From contig NZ_HG322950.1 in NCBI RefSeq assembly GCF_000689415.1, positions 3,603,501-3,667,500 on the forward strand: a stretch of DNA of 64,000 bases, written 5' to 3'. Each line of letters begins with the position of its first letter. Within the stretch, counting starts at the first letter, position 1. Origin of the DNA: Pseudomonas knackmussii B13 (GTDB lineage Bacteria; Pseudomonadota; Gammaproteobacteria; Pseudomonadales; Pseudomonadaceae). Both the position numbers and the translations under genes were made by a program. The notes below the pieces were generated by a model, which made no database searches, was not told the origin of the DNA, and saw only the letters and a list, made by a program, of their open reading frames with translations. Below, piece after piece: positions 46,386 through 55,779 of this stretch.

Positions 46386-46438
46386 TTGCCCTACCCCGAC
46401 AGTCACAACCGCCGAAGTATAGCCATTTGCCTCTATTG

Positions 46439-46469
46439 AAAGCCCCCGCCCCTGACCAACGGGGCGGGC
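46439..46469 (-). terminator. Terminator of the small membrane protein gene
   Basis: On the minus strand, GCCCGCCCC / GGGGCGGGC stem with an eight-base loop, followed by TTTCAAT. Confidence 0.75.
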
Positions 46470-46475
46470 AGCGAC

Positions 46476-46589
46476 TTACTGATGGCTGACCCAGTACACC
46501 GCGGTGGCGACCACCAGCAGGATCAGGATGAAAGCGGCGCGGGCGTCGATGACGCTGTCGCGGTTGTCGTTGTGGGACTCTTCGCTCAT
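46476..46589 (-). CDS. Small single-helix membrane protein (37 residues)
   Basis: A 37-codon gene: a hydrophilic, acidic N-terminus (MSEESHNDNRDSVIDARA) followed by one membrane helix (AFILILLVVATAVYWVS) and HQ. AGGGGGAG sits six bases before the ATG, and a good terminator follows the stop, so the unit is complete. Similar tiny membrane proteins are annotated in other pseudomonads; function is unknown. Confidence 0.75.
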   Translation of the reverse strand: MSEESHNDNRDSVIDARAAFILILLVVATAVYWVSHQ

Positions 46590-46737
46590 TTCTCCCCCTC
46601 TTTTTCTTGCTGTTGTCGGTGGACCCACCAGCAGTTAAGACCAGCCCGGCGATCGCTACAAGGCGCGCCGCGCCCTTCTGCCGGCCCGGCAAACCCGCTA
46701 GGCTGGGGCGGTTCCCCGACTGCGACAAGGCATCCCG

Positions 46738-47232
46738 ATGGACTCTCTTTCCCTGCAAGACAGCGCCGCGCCCGAAGGCATCTGCTACGGCTGCGGCGGC
46801 GCCAACCCCCATGGCCTGCACATCAAGAGCTACTGGCACGAGGACGGCATCCACGTCATGGCCAAGCACCTGCCCGAGGCCAAGTACACGGGCTGGCCGG
46901 AGCTGGTCTACGGCGGCCTGATCGCCATGCTGGTGGACTGCCACTCGAACTGGACCGCCATGGCCCACCACTACCGTTCCGAAGGCCGCGAGCCGGGCAG
47001 CCTGCCGCGCCCGGACTGCGTCACCGGCAACCTCGGCATCAAGTTCATCAAGCCGACCCCGATGGGCGTGCCACTGACCCTGCGCGCACGGGTGGACGGC
47101 GATCTTGGGCGCAAGACCCGGATCATCTGCGAGGTGTATGCCGACGATGTGCTGACTGCAATCGGCGACTCCATTTTCGTCCGCGTCGATACCGCTCAGC
47201 TGGGCGCCCAGGCCCACGGCCGCGACGCCTGA
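46738..47232 (+). CDS. PaaI-family hotdog thioesterase
   Basis: A 164-residue hotdog protein starting with a four-cysteine-like preface (EGICYGCGGANPHGLHIKSYW), common in this PaaI subgroup. The core is WPELVYGGLIAMLVDCHSNWTAM, where the usual HGG is replaced by YGG, followed by NLGIKFIKPTPMG and RIICEVYADDVLTAIGDSIFV. Acyl-CoA substrate unknown. ATG 46738 has no strong SD but gives the expected length. Confidence 0.83.
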   Translation: MDSLSLQDSAAPEGICYGCGGANPHGLHIKSYWHEDGIHVMAKHLPEAKYTGWPELVYGGLIAMLVDCHSNWTAMAHHYRSEGREPGSLPRPDCVTGNLGIKFIKPTPMGVPLTLRARVDGDLGRKTRIICEVYADDVLTAIGDSIFVRVDTAQLGAQAHGRDA

Positions 47233-47278
47233 ACCACCGCCGGGCGGGCGCATCGCCCTGCCCGCCTGGCGCCGTCGC

Positions 47279-47305
47279 AGCGGCGGTTCGCCTGGAGCCG
47301 CCGCT
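47279..47305 (+). terminator. Possible hairpin after the thioesterase gene
   Basis: AGCGGCGG / CCGCCGCT stem with an eleven-base loop; no T run follows, so termination would be weak. The 47233-47457 gap otherwise holds only the presumptive cysI promoter region. Confidence 0.4.
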
Positions 47306-47457
47306 TAGATCAGAAAGTTCTCGCCATATACTCAAACTTCACTTTTACGAATATTCCCTGACTGGTATCGTGCGCCCCACTCCGCGTGGAGCGCGTTGCC
47401 GTGCGCGCTTGGAAGCGCAGTACGCCCGAGCGCTATAGCCTGACAGCAGGAAATTTC

Positions 47458-49099
<1,642 letters not shown>

Positions 49100-49116
<17 letters not shown>

Positions 49117-49600
49117 GCACCGCGAAGTGGTCGACGACCGCTGGCACCTGCTGCCCAAGGACGCGACCCTGGAAAGCGTGCCCAACAGCGACGACGTGAT
49201 CATCCCGCTGAACCTGTGGCTCGAGCACGGCGCCGCCCTGCGCGGCCGCGACGGCGGCCTGGGCGTATGGCTGGACGCGGACGAGGAACCGGAAGCCATC
49301 GCCGGCGACCTGGACAAGTTCCAGGTGATCGCGGTGAACTTCCCGGCCTTCACCGACGGCCGTGGTTTCAGCACGGCGCGCCTGCTGCGCGAGCGCTTCG
49401 GCTACAAGGGCGAAGTGCGCGCCATCGGCGACGTACTGCGCGACCAGCTGTTCTTCATGCAGAGCTGCGGTTTCGACGCCTACGCCATCCGCGCCGACCG
49501 CGACCCGCATGACGCGCTGGCCAGCCTGGACGACTTCAGCGAGGTCTACCAGACCTCGGTGAGCCAGCCGCAGCCGCTGTTCCGCCGCCGCAGCGCCTGA
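49100..49600 (+). CDS. DUF934 protein, CysI partner
   Basis: A 166-residue protein of the DUF934 family, consistently encoded with cysI in proteobacteria. Conserved parts are DDVIIPLNLWLEHGAALRGRDG, AVNFPAFTDGRGFSTARLLRERFGYKGEVRAIGDVLRDQLFFMQSCGFDAY and ALASLDDFSEVYQ. It is presumed to assist sulfite reduction (CysH-/thioredoxin-independent electron delivery or reductase assembly); its biochemistry is unknown. The start overlaps cysI by 17 bases. Confidence 0.88.
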
Positions 49601-49616
49601 TCGGCGCTGCCTCGAA

Positions 49617-49642
49617 AGGCCCCGCCCAGTGCGGGGCTTTTT
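49617..49642 (+). terminator. Terminator of cysI-DUF934
   Basis: GCCCCGC / GCGGGGC stem with CCAGT loop, then five T residues. Confidence 0.9.
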
Positions 49643-49668
49643 CGTTGCTGCCGCAAGCAGAGCTTTTC

Positions 49669-49878
49669 GTAGGAGCGAGCTTGCGCGCGAACCGCACGGC
49701 ACGGCGCTCCCCTGTAGGAGCGGCCCATGGCCGCGAATCGCGCGCATGGCGCGCTCCTACATGGATGAAGTGGCGCAAGGACCTTCGCGGATAAATCCGC
49801 TCCTACAGGAAGGGACAGAGTCGTCCCGAGATGCCCGTGCATCCGGGACACGTCGTTCGCGAGCAAGCTCGCTCATAC
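49669..49878. repeat. Five REP-type palindromes with different stems
   Basis: Units at 49669-49692, 49714-49739, 49737-49760 (inverted), 49784-49806 (inverted) and 49855-49878 (inverted). All share GTAGGAGC (GTATGAGC in the last) at one end and CGCGAA at the other; the stems differ (gagc/gctc, ggcc/ggcc, gcgc/gcgc, ggat/atcc). The 49601-49952 gap holds no gene. Confidence 0.85.
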
Positions 49879-49910
49879 AGGGGTGGTTTGTGCGCGGGGT
49901 GCACAGAAAT

Positions 49911-49939
49911 GAAAAAGCCCGGCCTGAGCCGGGCTTTTG
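49911..49939 (-). terminator. Terminator of the dienelactone hydrolase gene
   Basis: AAAAAGCCCGGC / GCCGGGCTTTT stem-loop (loop CTGA) just after the stop codon of the minus-strand gene. Confidence 0.85.
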
Positions 49940-49952
49940 CACAGCAGCCGCC

Positions 49953-50684
49953 TTACTCGCCGAAACGCTCGTCGAACAGGTCGAACATCGCCTGGAAGGC
50001 CCGGCGGGCGATCTTGGCGTCGTACTGCATCATGCCCGGCACCTGGGCATGCGGGTCGGTGAAGGAGTGCACCGCGCCGCCATAGCTGGTCAGCGCCCAA
50101 TCCACGCCGGCGTCGGTCATTTCCTTGGCGAAGGCCGGCAGGGAGTCACGCGGCACCAGTGGGTCGGAAGCACCGTCGAGCACCAGCACAGCGCCCTTGA
50201 TGTTCTTCGCATCGGCCGGGTTCGGCGTATCCAGGGTGCCGTGGAAGGACACCGCAGCCGCCAGCGGCGCGCCGTCACGGGCCAGTTCCAGCGCGCAGCA
50301 GCCGCCGAAGCAGAAGCCGAAACTGGCCAGCTTGGTGGTGTCGAGCGGTACTTTTCCGGCTTGCGCCTGCAGGGTCTTGAAGGCGGCCTGCATGCGCTTA
50401 CGCAGCAGGGCGCGGTCGTTCTTCAGCGGCATCATGGCGGCGCCGGCCTGGTCCGGGCCGTTGGGGCGCACATCCTTGCCGTAGAGATCGGCCACCAGCA
50501 CCACGTAACCGTGGCCAGCGACCTGACGGGCGACGTCCAGCGCGCCCTGGCTGACGCCCATCCAGTTCGGCGCCATCAGCAGGCCGGGACGCTGCACGCT
50601 GCTGGAGGCATCGAATACGAGCTGACCTTCGAAAGAAACACCATCGACTTCGTAGGCGACGGGCTGGACGCTGATCTGACTCAT
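49953..50684 (-). CDS. Dienelactone hydrolase family protein
   Basis: A 243-residue cytosolic alpha/beta-hydrolase. The nucleophile elbow is GFCFGGCCALELA (Cys nucleophile as in dienelactone hydrolase), with the acid in LDGASDPLVPRD and histidine in GGAVHSFTDP. VLVADLYGKDVRPNGPDQAGAAM is also family-typical. The usual substrates are dienelactones, but no chlorocatechol genes are near, so the role is general or unknown. The start at 50684 gives the normal N-terminus. Confidence 0.88.
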   Translation of the reverse strand: MSQISVQPVAYEVDGVSFEGQLVFDASSSVQRPGLLMAPNWMGVSQGALDVARQVAGHGYVVLVADLYGKDVRPNGPDQAGAAMMPLKNDRALLRKRMQAAFKTLQAQAGKVPLDTTKLASFGFCFGGCCALELARDGAPLAAAVSFHGTLDTPNPADAKNIKGAVLVLDGASDPLVPRDSLPAFAKEMTDAGVDWALTSYGGAVHSFTDPHAQVPGMMQYDAKIARRAFQAMFDLFDERFGE

Positions 50685-50715
50685 CGGTGATTTCCTTGAG
50701 TGGGGGTAGGAAAAG

Positions 50716-50743
50716 CACAAAGCCCGCAGTAGCGGGCTTTGTG
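50716..50743 (-). terminator. Terminator of htpG
   Basis: CACAAAGCCCGC / GCGGGCTTTGTG stem with AGTA loop, 14 bases after the htpG stop; symmetric, so it may act on both strands. Confidence 0.85.
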
Positions 50744-50756
50744 GGAGGTTACTCGC

Positions 50757-52655
50757 TTAGGCGGAAAGTTCCACCAGCAGCTTGTTCAGACGCCGTACGT
50801 AGGCGGCCGGGTCCTTGAGGCTGTCGCCAGCGGCCAGCGCGGCCTGGTCGAAGAGAATGCGTGCCAGCTCGCCGAAGCGGTCTTCGTCGGGCTCGGCATC
50901 GAGCTTCTCGATCAGCGGGTGGGCCGGGTTGAACTCGAAGATCGGCTTGGACTCCGGAACCTTCTGCCCGCTGGCCTCGAGGATCTGGCGCATCTGCAGG
51001 CCGAGGTCGGCCTCGCCGATGGCAAGGATCGCCGGGGAATCGGTCAGGCGGTGCGAGACACGCACTTCGGCGACTTCGTCACCCAGCGCGGTCTTCAGGC
51101 GCTCAACCAGGCCCTCTTTGGCCTTGGCGATTTCTTCCTGGGCCTTCTTGTCCTCTTCCGAGTCCAGGCTGCCCAGGTCCAGGTCGCCGCGGGCGACGTC
51201 GACGAACTGCTTGCCGTCGAAATCCGACAGGTAGCTCATCAGCCACTCGTCGATGCGGTCGGTGAGCAGCAGAACCTCGATGCCCTTCTTGCGGAAGACC
51301 TCCAGGTGCGGGCTGTTCTTCACCTGGGCGAAGCTTTCGCCGGTAAGGTAGTAGATCTTGTCCTGGCCTTCCTTCATGCGACCCAGGTAGTCGGCCAGCG
51401 ACACACTCTGCTCGCCGGATTCGTCGCTGGTGGAAGCGAAGCGCAGCAGGCCGGCGATCTTCTCCTTGTTGGCGAAGTCTTCCGCCGGGCCTTCCTTGAG
51501 CACCTGGCCGAAGTTCTTCCAGAAGCCCTTGTAGGCCTCGGCGTCGCTGCTCGCCAACTTCTCCAGCATGTCCAGCACGCGCTTGGTCAGCGCCGACTTC
51601 ATCGAGTCGACGACCGGGCCGGACTGCAGGATCTCGCGGGAGACGTTCAGCGACAGGTCGTTGGAGTCGACAACGCCCTTGATGAAGCGCAGGTACAGCG
51701 GCAGGAACTGCTCGGCCTGGTCCATGATGAACACGCGCTGCACGTACAGCTTCAGGCCACGCGGAGCTTCGCGGTGGTACAGGTCGAACGGCGCGCGGCC
51801 CGGCACGTAGAGCAGCGAGGTGTATTCCAGCTTCCCTTCGACCTTGTTGTGGCTCCAGCTCAGCGGGTTCTCGAAGTCATGCGCGATGTGCTTGTAGAAC
51901 TCCTGGTATTCCTCGTCCTTGATCTCGGTGCGCGGACGGGTCCAGAGGGCGCTGGCGCGGTTGACCACTTCCCACTCGACTTCGGCCGGCTTGTCCTCAC
52001 CGTAATGCTCTTTCGGCAGCTCGATGGGCAGGGCGATGTGGTCGGAGTATTTCTTGATGACGTTGCGCAGGCGCCAGCCGTCGGCGAACTCTTCTTCGCC
52101 GCTCTTCAGGTGCAGGACGATGCGGGTGCCGCGGTCAGCCTTCTCGACGGTGGCGACTTCGAAGTCACCCTCGCCTTTCGACGACCAGTGCACGCCCTCG
52201 GCTGCCGAAGCGCCGGCGCGACGGGTAAAGACGTCTACCTTGTCGGCGACGATGAAGGCGCTGTAGAAGCCCACGCCGAACTGGCCGATCAGGTGCGAAT
52301 CCTTCTTCTGGTCGCCCGACAGGTTCTTCAGGAAGTCGGCGGTGCCGGACTTGGCGATGGTGCCCAGGTGCGCGATCACTTCCTCGCGGCTCATGCCGAT
52401 GCCGTTGTCTTCGAGGGTGACGGTCTTGGCGTCCTTGTCGAAGCTCACGCGGATCTTCAGCTCCGCGCCGCCTTCGAGCAGCTCCGGCTTGGCCAGGGCT
52501 TCGAAACGCAGCTTGTCGGCCGCGTCGGAGGCGTTGGAAATCAGCTCGCGGAGGAAGATTTCCTTGTTCGAATACAGGGAATGGATCATCAGGTGAAGCA
52601 GTTGCTTCACTTCGGTCTGGAAGCCCAGGGTCTCTTTTTGAGTCTCCACGCTCAT
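50757..52655 (-). CDS. htpG: Chaperone HtpG (Hsp90)
   Basis: HtpG is the bacterial Hsp90, an ATP-driven dimeric chaperone. The 632-residue protein has the GHKL ATPase domain (residues 1-230; FLRELISNASDAADKLR, VTLEDNGIGMSREEVIAHLGTIAKSGT, IGQFGVGFYSAFIVADKV), the middle domain (about 240-500; WSHNKVEGKLEYTSLLYVPGRAPFDL) and the dimerisation domain. The length is normal. The ATG at 52655 (MSVETQKETLGFQTEVKQLLHL) was chosen; an upstream ATG adds eleven residues. Confidence 0.97.
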   Translation of the reverse strand: MSVETQKETLGFQTEVKQLLHLMIHSLYSNKEIFLRELISNASDAADKLRFEALAKPELLEGGAELKIRVSFDKDAKTVTLEDNGIGMSREEVIAHLGTIAKSGTADFLKNLSGDQKKDSHLIGQFGVGFYSAFIVADKVDVFTRRAGASAAEGVHWSSKGEGDFEVATVEKADRGTRIVLHLKSGEEEFADGWRLRNVIKKYSDHIALPIELPKEHYGEDKPAEVEWEVVNRASALWTRPRTEIKDEEYQEFYKHIAHDFENPLSWSHNKVEGKLEYTSLLYVPGRAPFDLYHREAPRGLKLYVQRVFIMDQAEQFLPLYLRFIKGVVDSNDLSLNVSREILQSGPVVDSMKSALTKRVLDMLEKLASSDAEAYKGFWKNFGQVLKEGPAEDFANKEKIAGLLRFASTSDESGEQSVSLADYLGRMKEGQDKIYYLTGESFAQVKNSPHLEVFRKKGIEVLLLTDRIDEWLMSYLSDFDGKQFVDVARGDLDLGSLDSEEDKKAQEEIAKAKEGLVERLKTALGDEVAEVRVSHRLTDSPAILAIGEADLGLQMRQILEASGQKVPESKPIFEFNPAHPLIEKLDAEPDEDRFGELARILFDQAALAAGDSLKDPAAYVRRLNKLLVELSA

Positions 52656-52753
52656 TGGTTCTCGCTCCGAGGATGACAAAAGCCGCATCGAACGGCGGAT
52701 GTCAGCGAGATGGGGGCTTCCTTTGCCTTTTCAAGGGCTTGCCATCGGCACGA

Positions 52754-53986
52754 TCAAGGGGCGAGGAGTTCGACCTGGACTATTTCGTCGGGACGCAGGC
52801 TGTAGCTGACCTCTCCCGGGCCGCTGAGAACCTGACGGATGACCAGCCGACCTTCCTGGTCGAGGCCGGTGAAGATGCCCTGGGCGCTGCGCCCGCTCTC
52901 GGTGGTCACGCGCATGCTGCGGTTGATGAAGCGTTGCGGATCGGCCTGCAGGCGCTCGATCGGCAACAGGCCATAGGCCGGACGGGGCGCCGGCGCGCGG
53001 ACCGCAGTCGTCGGCTCGGCCGGTTTGCTCGCCGCCGGGTGCGTAGAACGCTTGGGATAGTGATCGTCGCGCACCGCCCAGCCACGGTTTTCGCTGCGCT
53101 GCAACGACAATTCCAGCTGTTCGGCGCGACCATCCAGGGTGAAAGCCACTGGCAGCGCCAGCTCATGACGCTGCAGGTCGACGTGCGGCAAGGGCGACAG
53201 CGCCACGACGTTGTCCGGGAAGCGCCGCTCGAGATAGTCGCGCGCCACGTAGGCCAGCGTATCGAGCGAGTCGTAGTGGGTATCCACCACGCCGTTGCGG
53301 TAGCGCAGGCGGTCGGTATAGAGCTCGACCTCGCCGGTCAGGGAAGTCCGGTACTCGGTGGGCAGCACCAGGTGGAAGACCCCGCGCAGGCGGTTCGGCG
53401 CCTCCGGCTGCAGGTCCAGGTGCAGGCTGTAGCCATGGTTCAGGCGGCGGGCCTCGGGCAGGTCGCTGTCCGGCGCCAGCCAGCTGATTTCCACGTCGGG
53501 CAACGGGCCCTTGTCTTCCGGCAGCACGTCCAGGCGCAGTGCGCCCGTAACCGGCTGGCGCAGGCGAATCTGCAATTCGCGGCGGGCGTAGAAGTCATCG
53601 CCCTCGCGCAGGCTCAATACGCCGTCGATCAATTCCGCCTGCTGCGGCGCGAAGGGTTTGCCGTCGAGTTCGCCGCGCAGGGCGATGGCCAGGTCCGGCA
53701 CCACCGTTTCGCTGCGCAGCCATTGCAGGCGCAGGATGGCTTCCAGGCGCGCGCCGTCATGGCTGGCGAGCATGGCCAGGCCGACCACCAGCGGAATGCC
53801 GCCCAGCGCGCCGAGCACCACGGCCTTGCGCCCGTAATCCCAGTGGCGCGCGAGGAACAACGGAGCCAGCGGCGGCAGCACGCACGCCAGGCCCCACAGC
53901 GGACCGCGTTCGAAGGCGAGAATGATCAGCCAGACGTAGCCGGCGAGGATCAGCAGCAGGCCGGCGAGGATCAGCAGCGTATCCAT
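52754..53986 (-). CDS. Conserved membrane-anchored protein of unknown function
   Basis: A 410-residue protein with two or three N-terminal hydrophobic helices (about residues 4-72) and a long soluble region that looks beta-rich. RGELDGKPFAPQQAELIDGVLSLREGDDFYARRELQIRLRQPV is one recognisable conserved stretch; a Pro/Ala-rich linker (about 320-340) precedes a small C-terminal domain with MRVTTESGRSAQGIFTGLDQEGRLVI, possibly SH3- or Tudor-like. I do not recognise a family. It is upstream of two thioesterase genes in the same orientation. Confidence 0.75.
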   Translation of the reverse strand: MDTLLILAGLLLILAGYVWLIILAFERGPLWGLACVLPPLAPLFLARHWDYGRKAVVLGALGGIPLVVGLAMLASHDGARLEAILRLQWLRSETVVPDLAIALRGELDGKPFAPQQAELIDGVLSLREGDDFYARRELQIRLRQPVTGALRLDVLPEDKGPLPDVEISWLAPDSDLPEARRLNHGYSLHLDLQPEAPNRLRGVFHLVLPTEYRTSLTGEVELYTDRLRYRNGVVDTHYDSLDTLAYVARDYLERRFPDNVVALSPLPHVDLQRHELALPVAFTLDGRAEQLELSLQRSENRGWAVRDDHYPKRSTHPAASKPAEPTTAVRAPAPRPAYGLLPIERLQADPQRFINRSMRVTTESGRSAQGIFTGLDQEGRLVIRQVLSGPGEVSYSLRPDEIVQVELLAP

Positions 53987-54005
53987 CGGAGCGCTCCCGC
54001 CCGGC

Positions 54006-54452
54006 TCAGGCGCCGTCGACCTTGAAGTGCGCGCGGGCGGTGGCGATGGGCTCGCCGCGGGTGGTCTGCCAGGCGCTGATGGCGACGTTGGTCACCCGCC
54101 GGCCCTGGCGCCAGACCTGGCACTGCGCGTAGGTATCGCGGAAGTGCCCGGCGCGCAGGTAGTCGATGGAGAAGTCGATGATCTTCGGCAGATGCGGCAT
54201 GTCCATGAACATCAGCAGGTGCAGCATCGCCGCATGTTCCATGAAGCCGGCGATCACGCCGCCATGCAGCGCCGGCAGGGTCGGGTTGCCGATGTTGTCG
54301 CGGGCGGCAGGCAGGTGGAAGATCACGTCCTCGCCCAACTGCAGGCAGCGCATGCCGATGAGCCGGGCGTAGGGAATGCTTTCCAGCAGCGGCGCGAAGT
54401 CGCTGTTCTGCCGGCACTGGAGTATCAGCTGTTCGAAACTCGACGTGCTCAT
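54006..54452 (-). CDS. PaaI-type thioesterase (second of a tandem pair)
   Basis: A 148-residue hotdog protein. NPTLPALHGGVIAGFMEHAAMLHLL is the active-site helix with HGG, followed by IIDFSIDYLRAGHFRDTYAQCQVWRQGRRVTNVAISAWQ. It overlaps the upstream thioesterase gene by four bases (ATGA), so the two are co-translated and could form a hetero-oligomer or act on different chain lengths. No substrate can be given. Confidence 0.85.
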   Translation of the reverse strand: MSTSSFEQLILQCRQNSDFAPLLESIPYARLIGMRCLQLGEDVIFHLPAARDNIGNPTLPALHGGVIAGFMEHAAMLHLLMFMDMPHLPKIIDFSIDYLRAGHFRDTYAQCQVWRQGRRVTNVAISAWQTTRGEPIATARAHFKVDGA

Positions 54453-54913
54453 GCGCCCGCCCCCTTCTCCGCCGTCCGCGCACCCACGCTCTTGCCCAGG
54501 CGCATGAAGGTGCCGACCACGTGGGCGATGGGCTGCTCGGGATCGTCCTGGTAGGCGATACCGCGGGTGAAAATGATGTTCGGCGTGACGCGGTAGCACT
54601 CGGCGAAGCCGAAGACATCCTTGTGCGGCTCCGCCGGGTGCATGTAGTCGATGCGCAGGTCCAGGGTCGGGCAGATCTCGAACTCCGGCAGCACGCAGAG
54701 CGTGGAGATGCCGCAGGTGGTGTCCATCAGGGTGGTGATGGCGCCGCCGTGGATCACGCCGGTTTCCGGGTTGCCGACGATGGCCTCGCTGTAGGGCAGG
54801 CGCAGGGTCAGCCCCTTGGCGTCAGCCGCGTGTGCGCTGATGCCCAGCACCTGGCAATGGCGCAGCACCGCGAGAAAGCGCTCGACGCGCTCTAGAAGGA
54901 GGGTTTCGCTCAT
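54449..54913 (-). CDS. PaaI-type thioesterase (first of a tandem pair)
   Basis: A 154-residue hotdog protein. GVIHGGAITTLMDTTCGISTLC holds the active-site HGG and aspartate, and CPTLDLRIDYMHPAEPHKDV, FTRGIAYQDD and IAHVVGTFMRLG follow the fold. Its sequence is clearly distinct from the partner gene, so the pair is an old duplication or an independent assembly rather than a recent copy. Confidence 0.87.
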   Translation of the reverse strand: MSETLLLERVERFLAVLRHCQVLGISAHAADAKGLTLRLPYSEAIVGNPETGVIHGGAITTLMDTTCGISTLCVLPEFEICPTLDLRIDYMHPAEPHKDVFGFAECYRVTPNIIFTRGIAYQDDPEQPIAHVVGTFMRLGKSVGARTAEKGAGA

Positions 54914-55075
54914 GAGGATCGGGTCGCTGGTTTGCTGAAGCGCGCATCATACTCCGCTGCCAGGAGTCGCAGCAGCGATAAATCACCGGCTTGGCGCAAC
55001 CTTACATGGAACTTCTAAGACAAGTCTCAACTCCAAGCTGCACGTCCCAGGAATGCCGCACAAGGAGGCTCCACG

Positions 55076-55288
55076 ATGAAAAAGACCCTTACCGTTGCTC
55101 TGCTGCTGGCCGCCGGCCTGACCCTCGCCGGTTGCAACAAGAAAGAGGAGCCCAAGGCTCCACCGGCCGCTGAGCAACCAAGCGCCCCGGCTGCCGCGCC
55201 GACCACCCCGCCGGCCAACGAAGCCGCTCCGGCCGCCCCGGCCCCGAGCACTCCGGCCCCGGCCGGCGAGGAGCCGAAGCAGCAGTAA
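55076..55288 (+). CDS. Small Pro/Ala-rich lipoprotein
   Basis: A 70-residue protein. MKKTLTVALLLAAGLTLAG-C is a perfect lipoprotein signal (lipobox LAGC, Cys20). The mature part is almost entirely Pro, Ala, Glu and Lys (NKKEEPKAPPAAEQPSAPAAAPTTPP), predicted disordered, and might act as a spacer at the outer membrane. Function unknown. AAGGAGG lies upstream of the ATG. A decayed insertion element begins 20 bases downstream. Confidence 0.85.
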   Translation: MKKTLTVALLLAAGLTLAGCNKKEEPKAPPAAEQPSAPAAAPTTPPANEAAPAAPAPSTPAPAGEEPKQQ

Positions 55289-55353
55289 GCTCCACCCGTG
55301 ACGCACTAGGCCCGCATCACAGGCCGTGTGAAAACACGCTGTGAGCAAGGCAA

Positions 55354-55389
55354 AACAAACGCCCCGACTGGTTCGGGGCGTTTGTTTTT
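55354..55389. terminator. Hairpin terminator at the left end of the element
   Basis: AACAAACGCCCCG / CGGGGCGTTTGTT stem with a short loop and T-rich tail; it would stop read-through both from the lipoprotein gene and from the transposase remnant. Confidence 0.85.
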
Positions 55390-55397
55390 CGGAGGGA

Positions 55398-55681
55398 TCA
55401 GCCCATCAACTCGATCAGGCGCCGAGCACCGAGCACCTGGATCGCGCGCTTGAGGTTGTAGGCCTGTACTGCCAGGGCCATTTCCGTAGTAAGTCGGCCG
55501 GATCATAGGCCGGGCGTCCAACCTTGCTCGCCTGCGCCTTGCTGAAGCCCAGTCGCTGCAAATCCAACCGCGCCACGTAGGCCTAGATCACGCGGACCAG
55601 ATGTTCTTCGGGAACCCACTCATCCAGCGACACTGGAAACAAGCTGCCCTGATCACGGCCTTCACCACGGATATAGCCCAT
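55398..55681 (-). pseudogene. Internally deleted IS1182/IS5-type transposase
   Basis: Translation from the ATG at 55681 gives the family N-terminus MGYIRGEGRDQGSLFPVSLD, EWVPEEHLVRVI, an in-frame TAG, then AYVARLDLQRLGFS and KVGRPAYDPADLL. The next bases jump, with a frame change, directly to the family C-terminus EMALAVQAYNLKRAIQVLG-ARRLIELMG and the TGA stop at 55398. The whole catalytic core is therefore deleted, along with an amber mutation, so it cannot encode a transposase. Confidence 0.82.
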
Positions 55682-55688
55682 GAACGAA

Positions 55689-55716
55689 AATGCCCGTATC
55701 GATCGATACGGGCATT
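55689..55716. repeat. Perfect 28-bp palindrome near the right end of the element
   Basis: AATGCCCGTATCGA joined to TCGATACGGGCATT, a perfect inverted repeat just upstream of the transposase remnant. Such hairpins in insertion elements often block transcription entering from outside. Confidence 0.85.
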
Positions 55717-55779
55717 GTCTTTGGCTTGTGCTCAGACGGCTAGGTTTTCACACAGTCTGTGATGCGGGCCTTGTCGTTC

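Larger units (their letters stand above)
55309..55770. mobile_element. 462-bp non-autonomous IS1182-like element
   Basis: The ends are 27-base inverted repeats (55309-55335 and 55744-55770) that match at 25 positions and begin GGCCCGCATCACAG. Between them lies a transposase gene reduced to its two ends on the minus strand. A strong hairpin stands just inside each end. No obvious target duplication is seen. The right end is nine bases from the stop of the DUF599 gene, which is intact. Confidence 0.8.

Noticed and set aside
49601..49952. CRISPR-like array among the spaced repeats
   Set aside because: The repeats are hairpins in both orientations with irregular spacing and no unique spacer pattern; they are REP elements.
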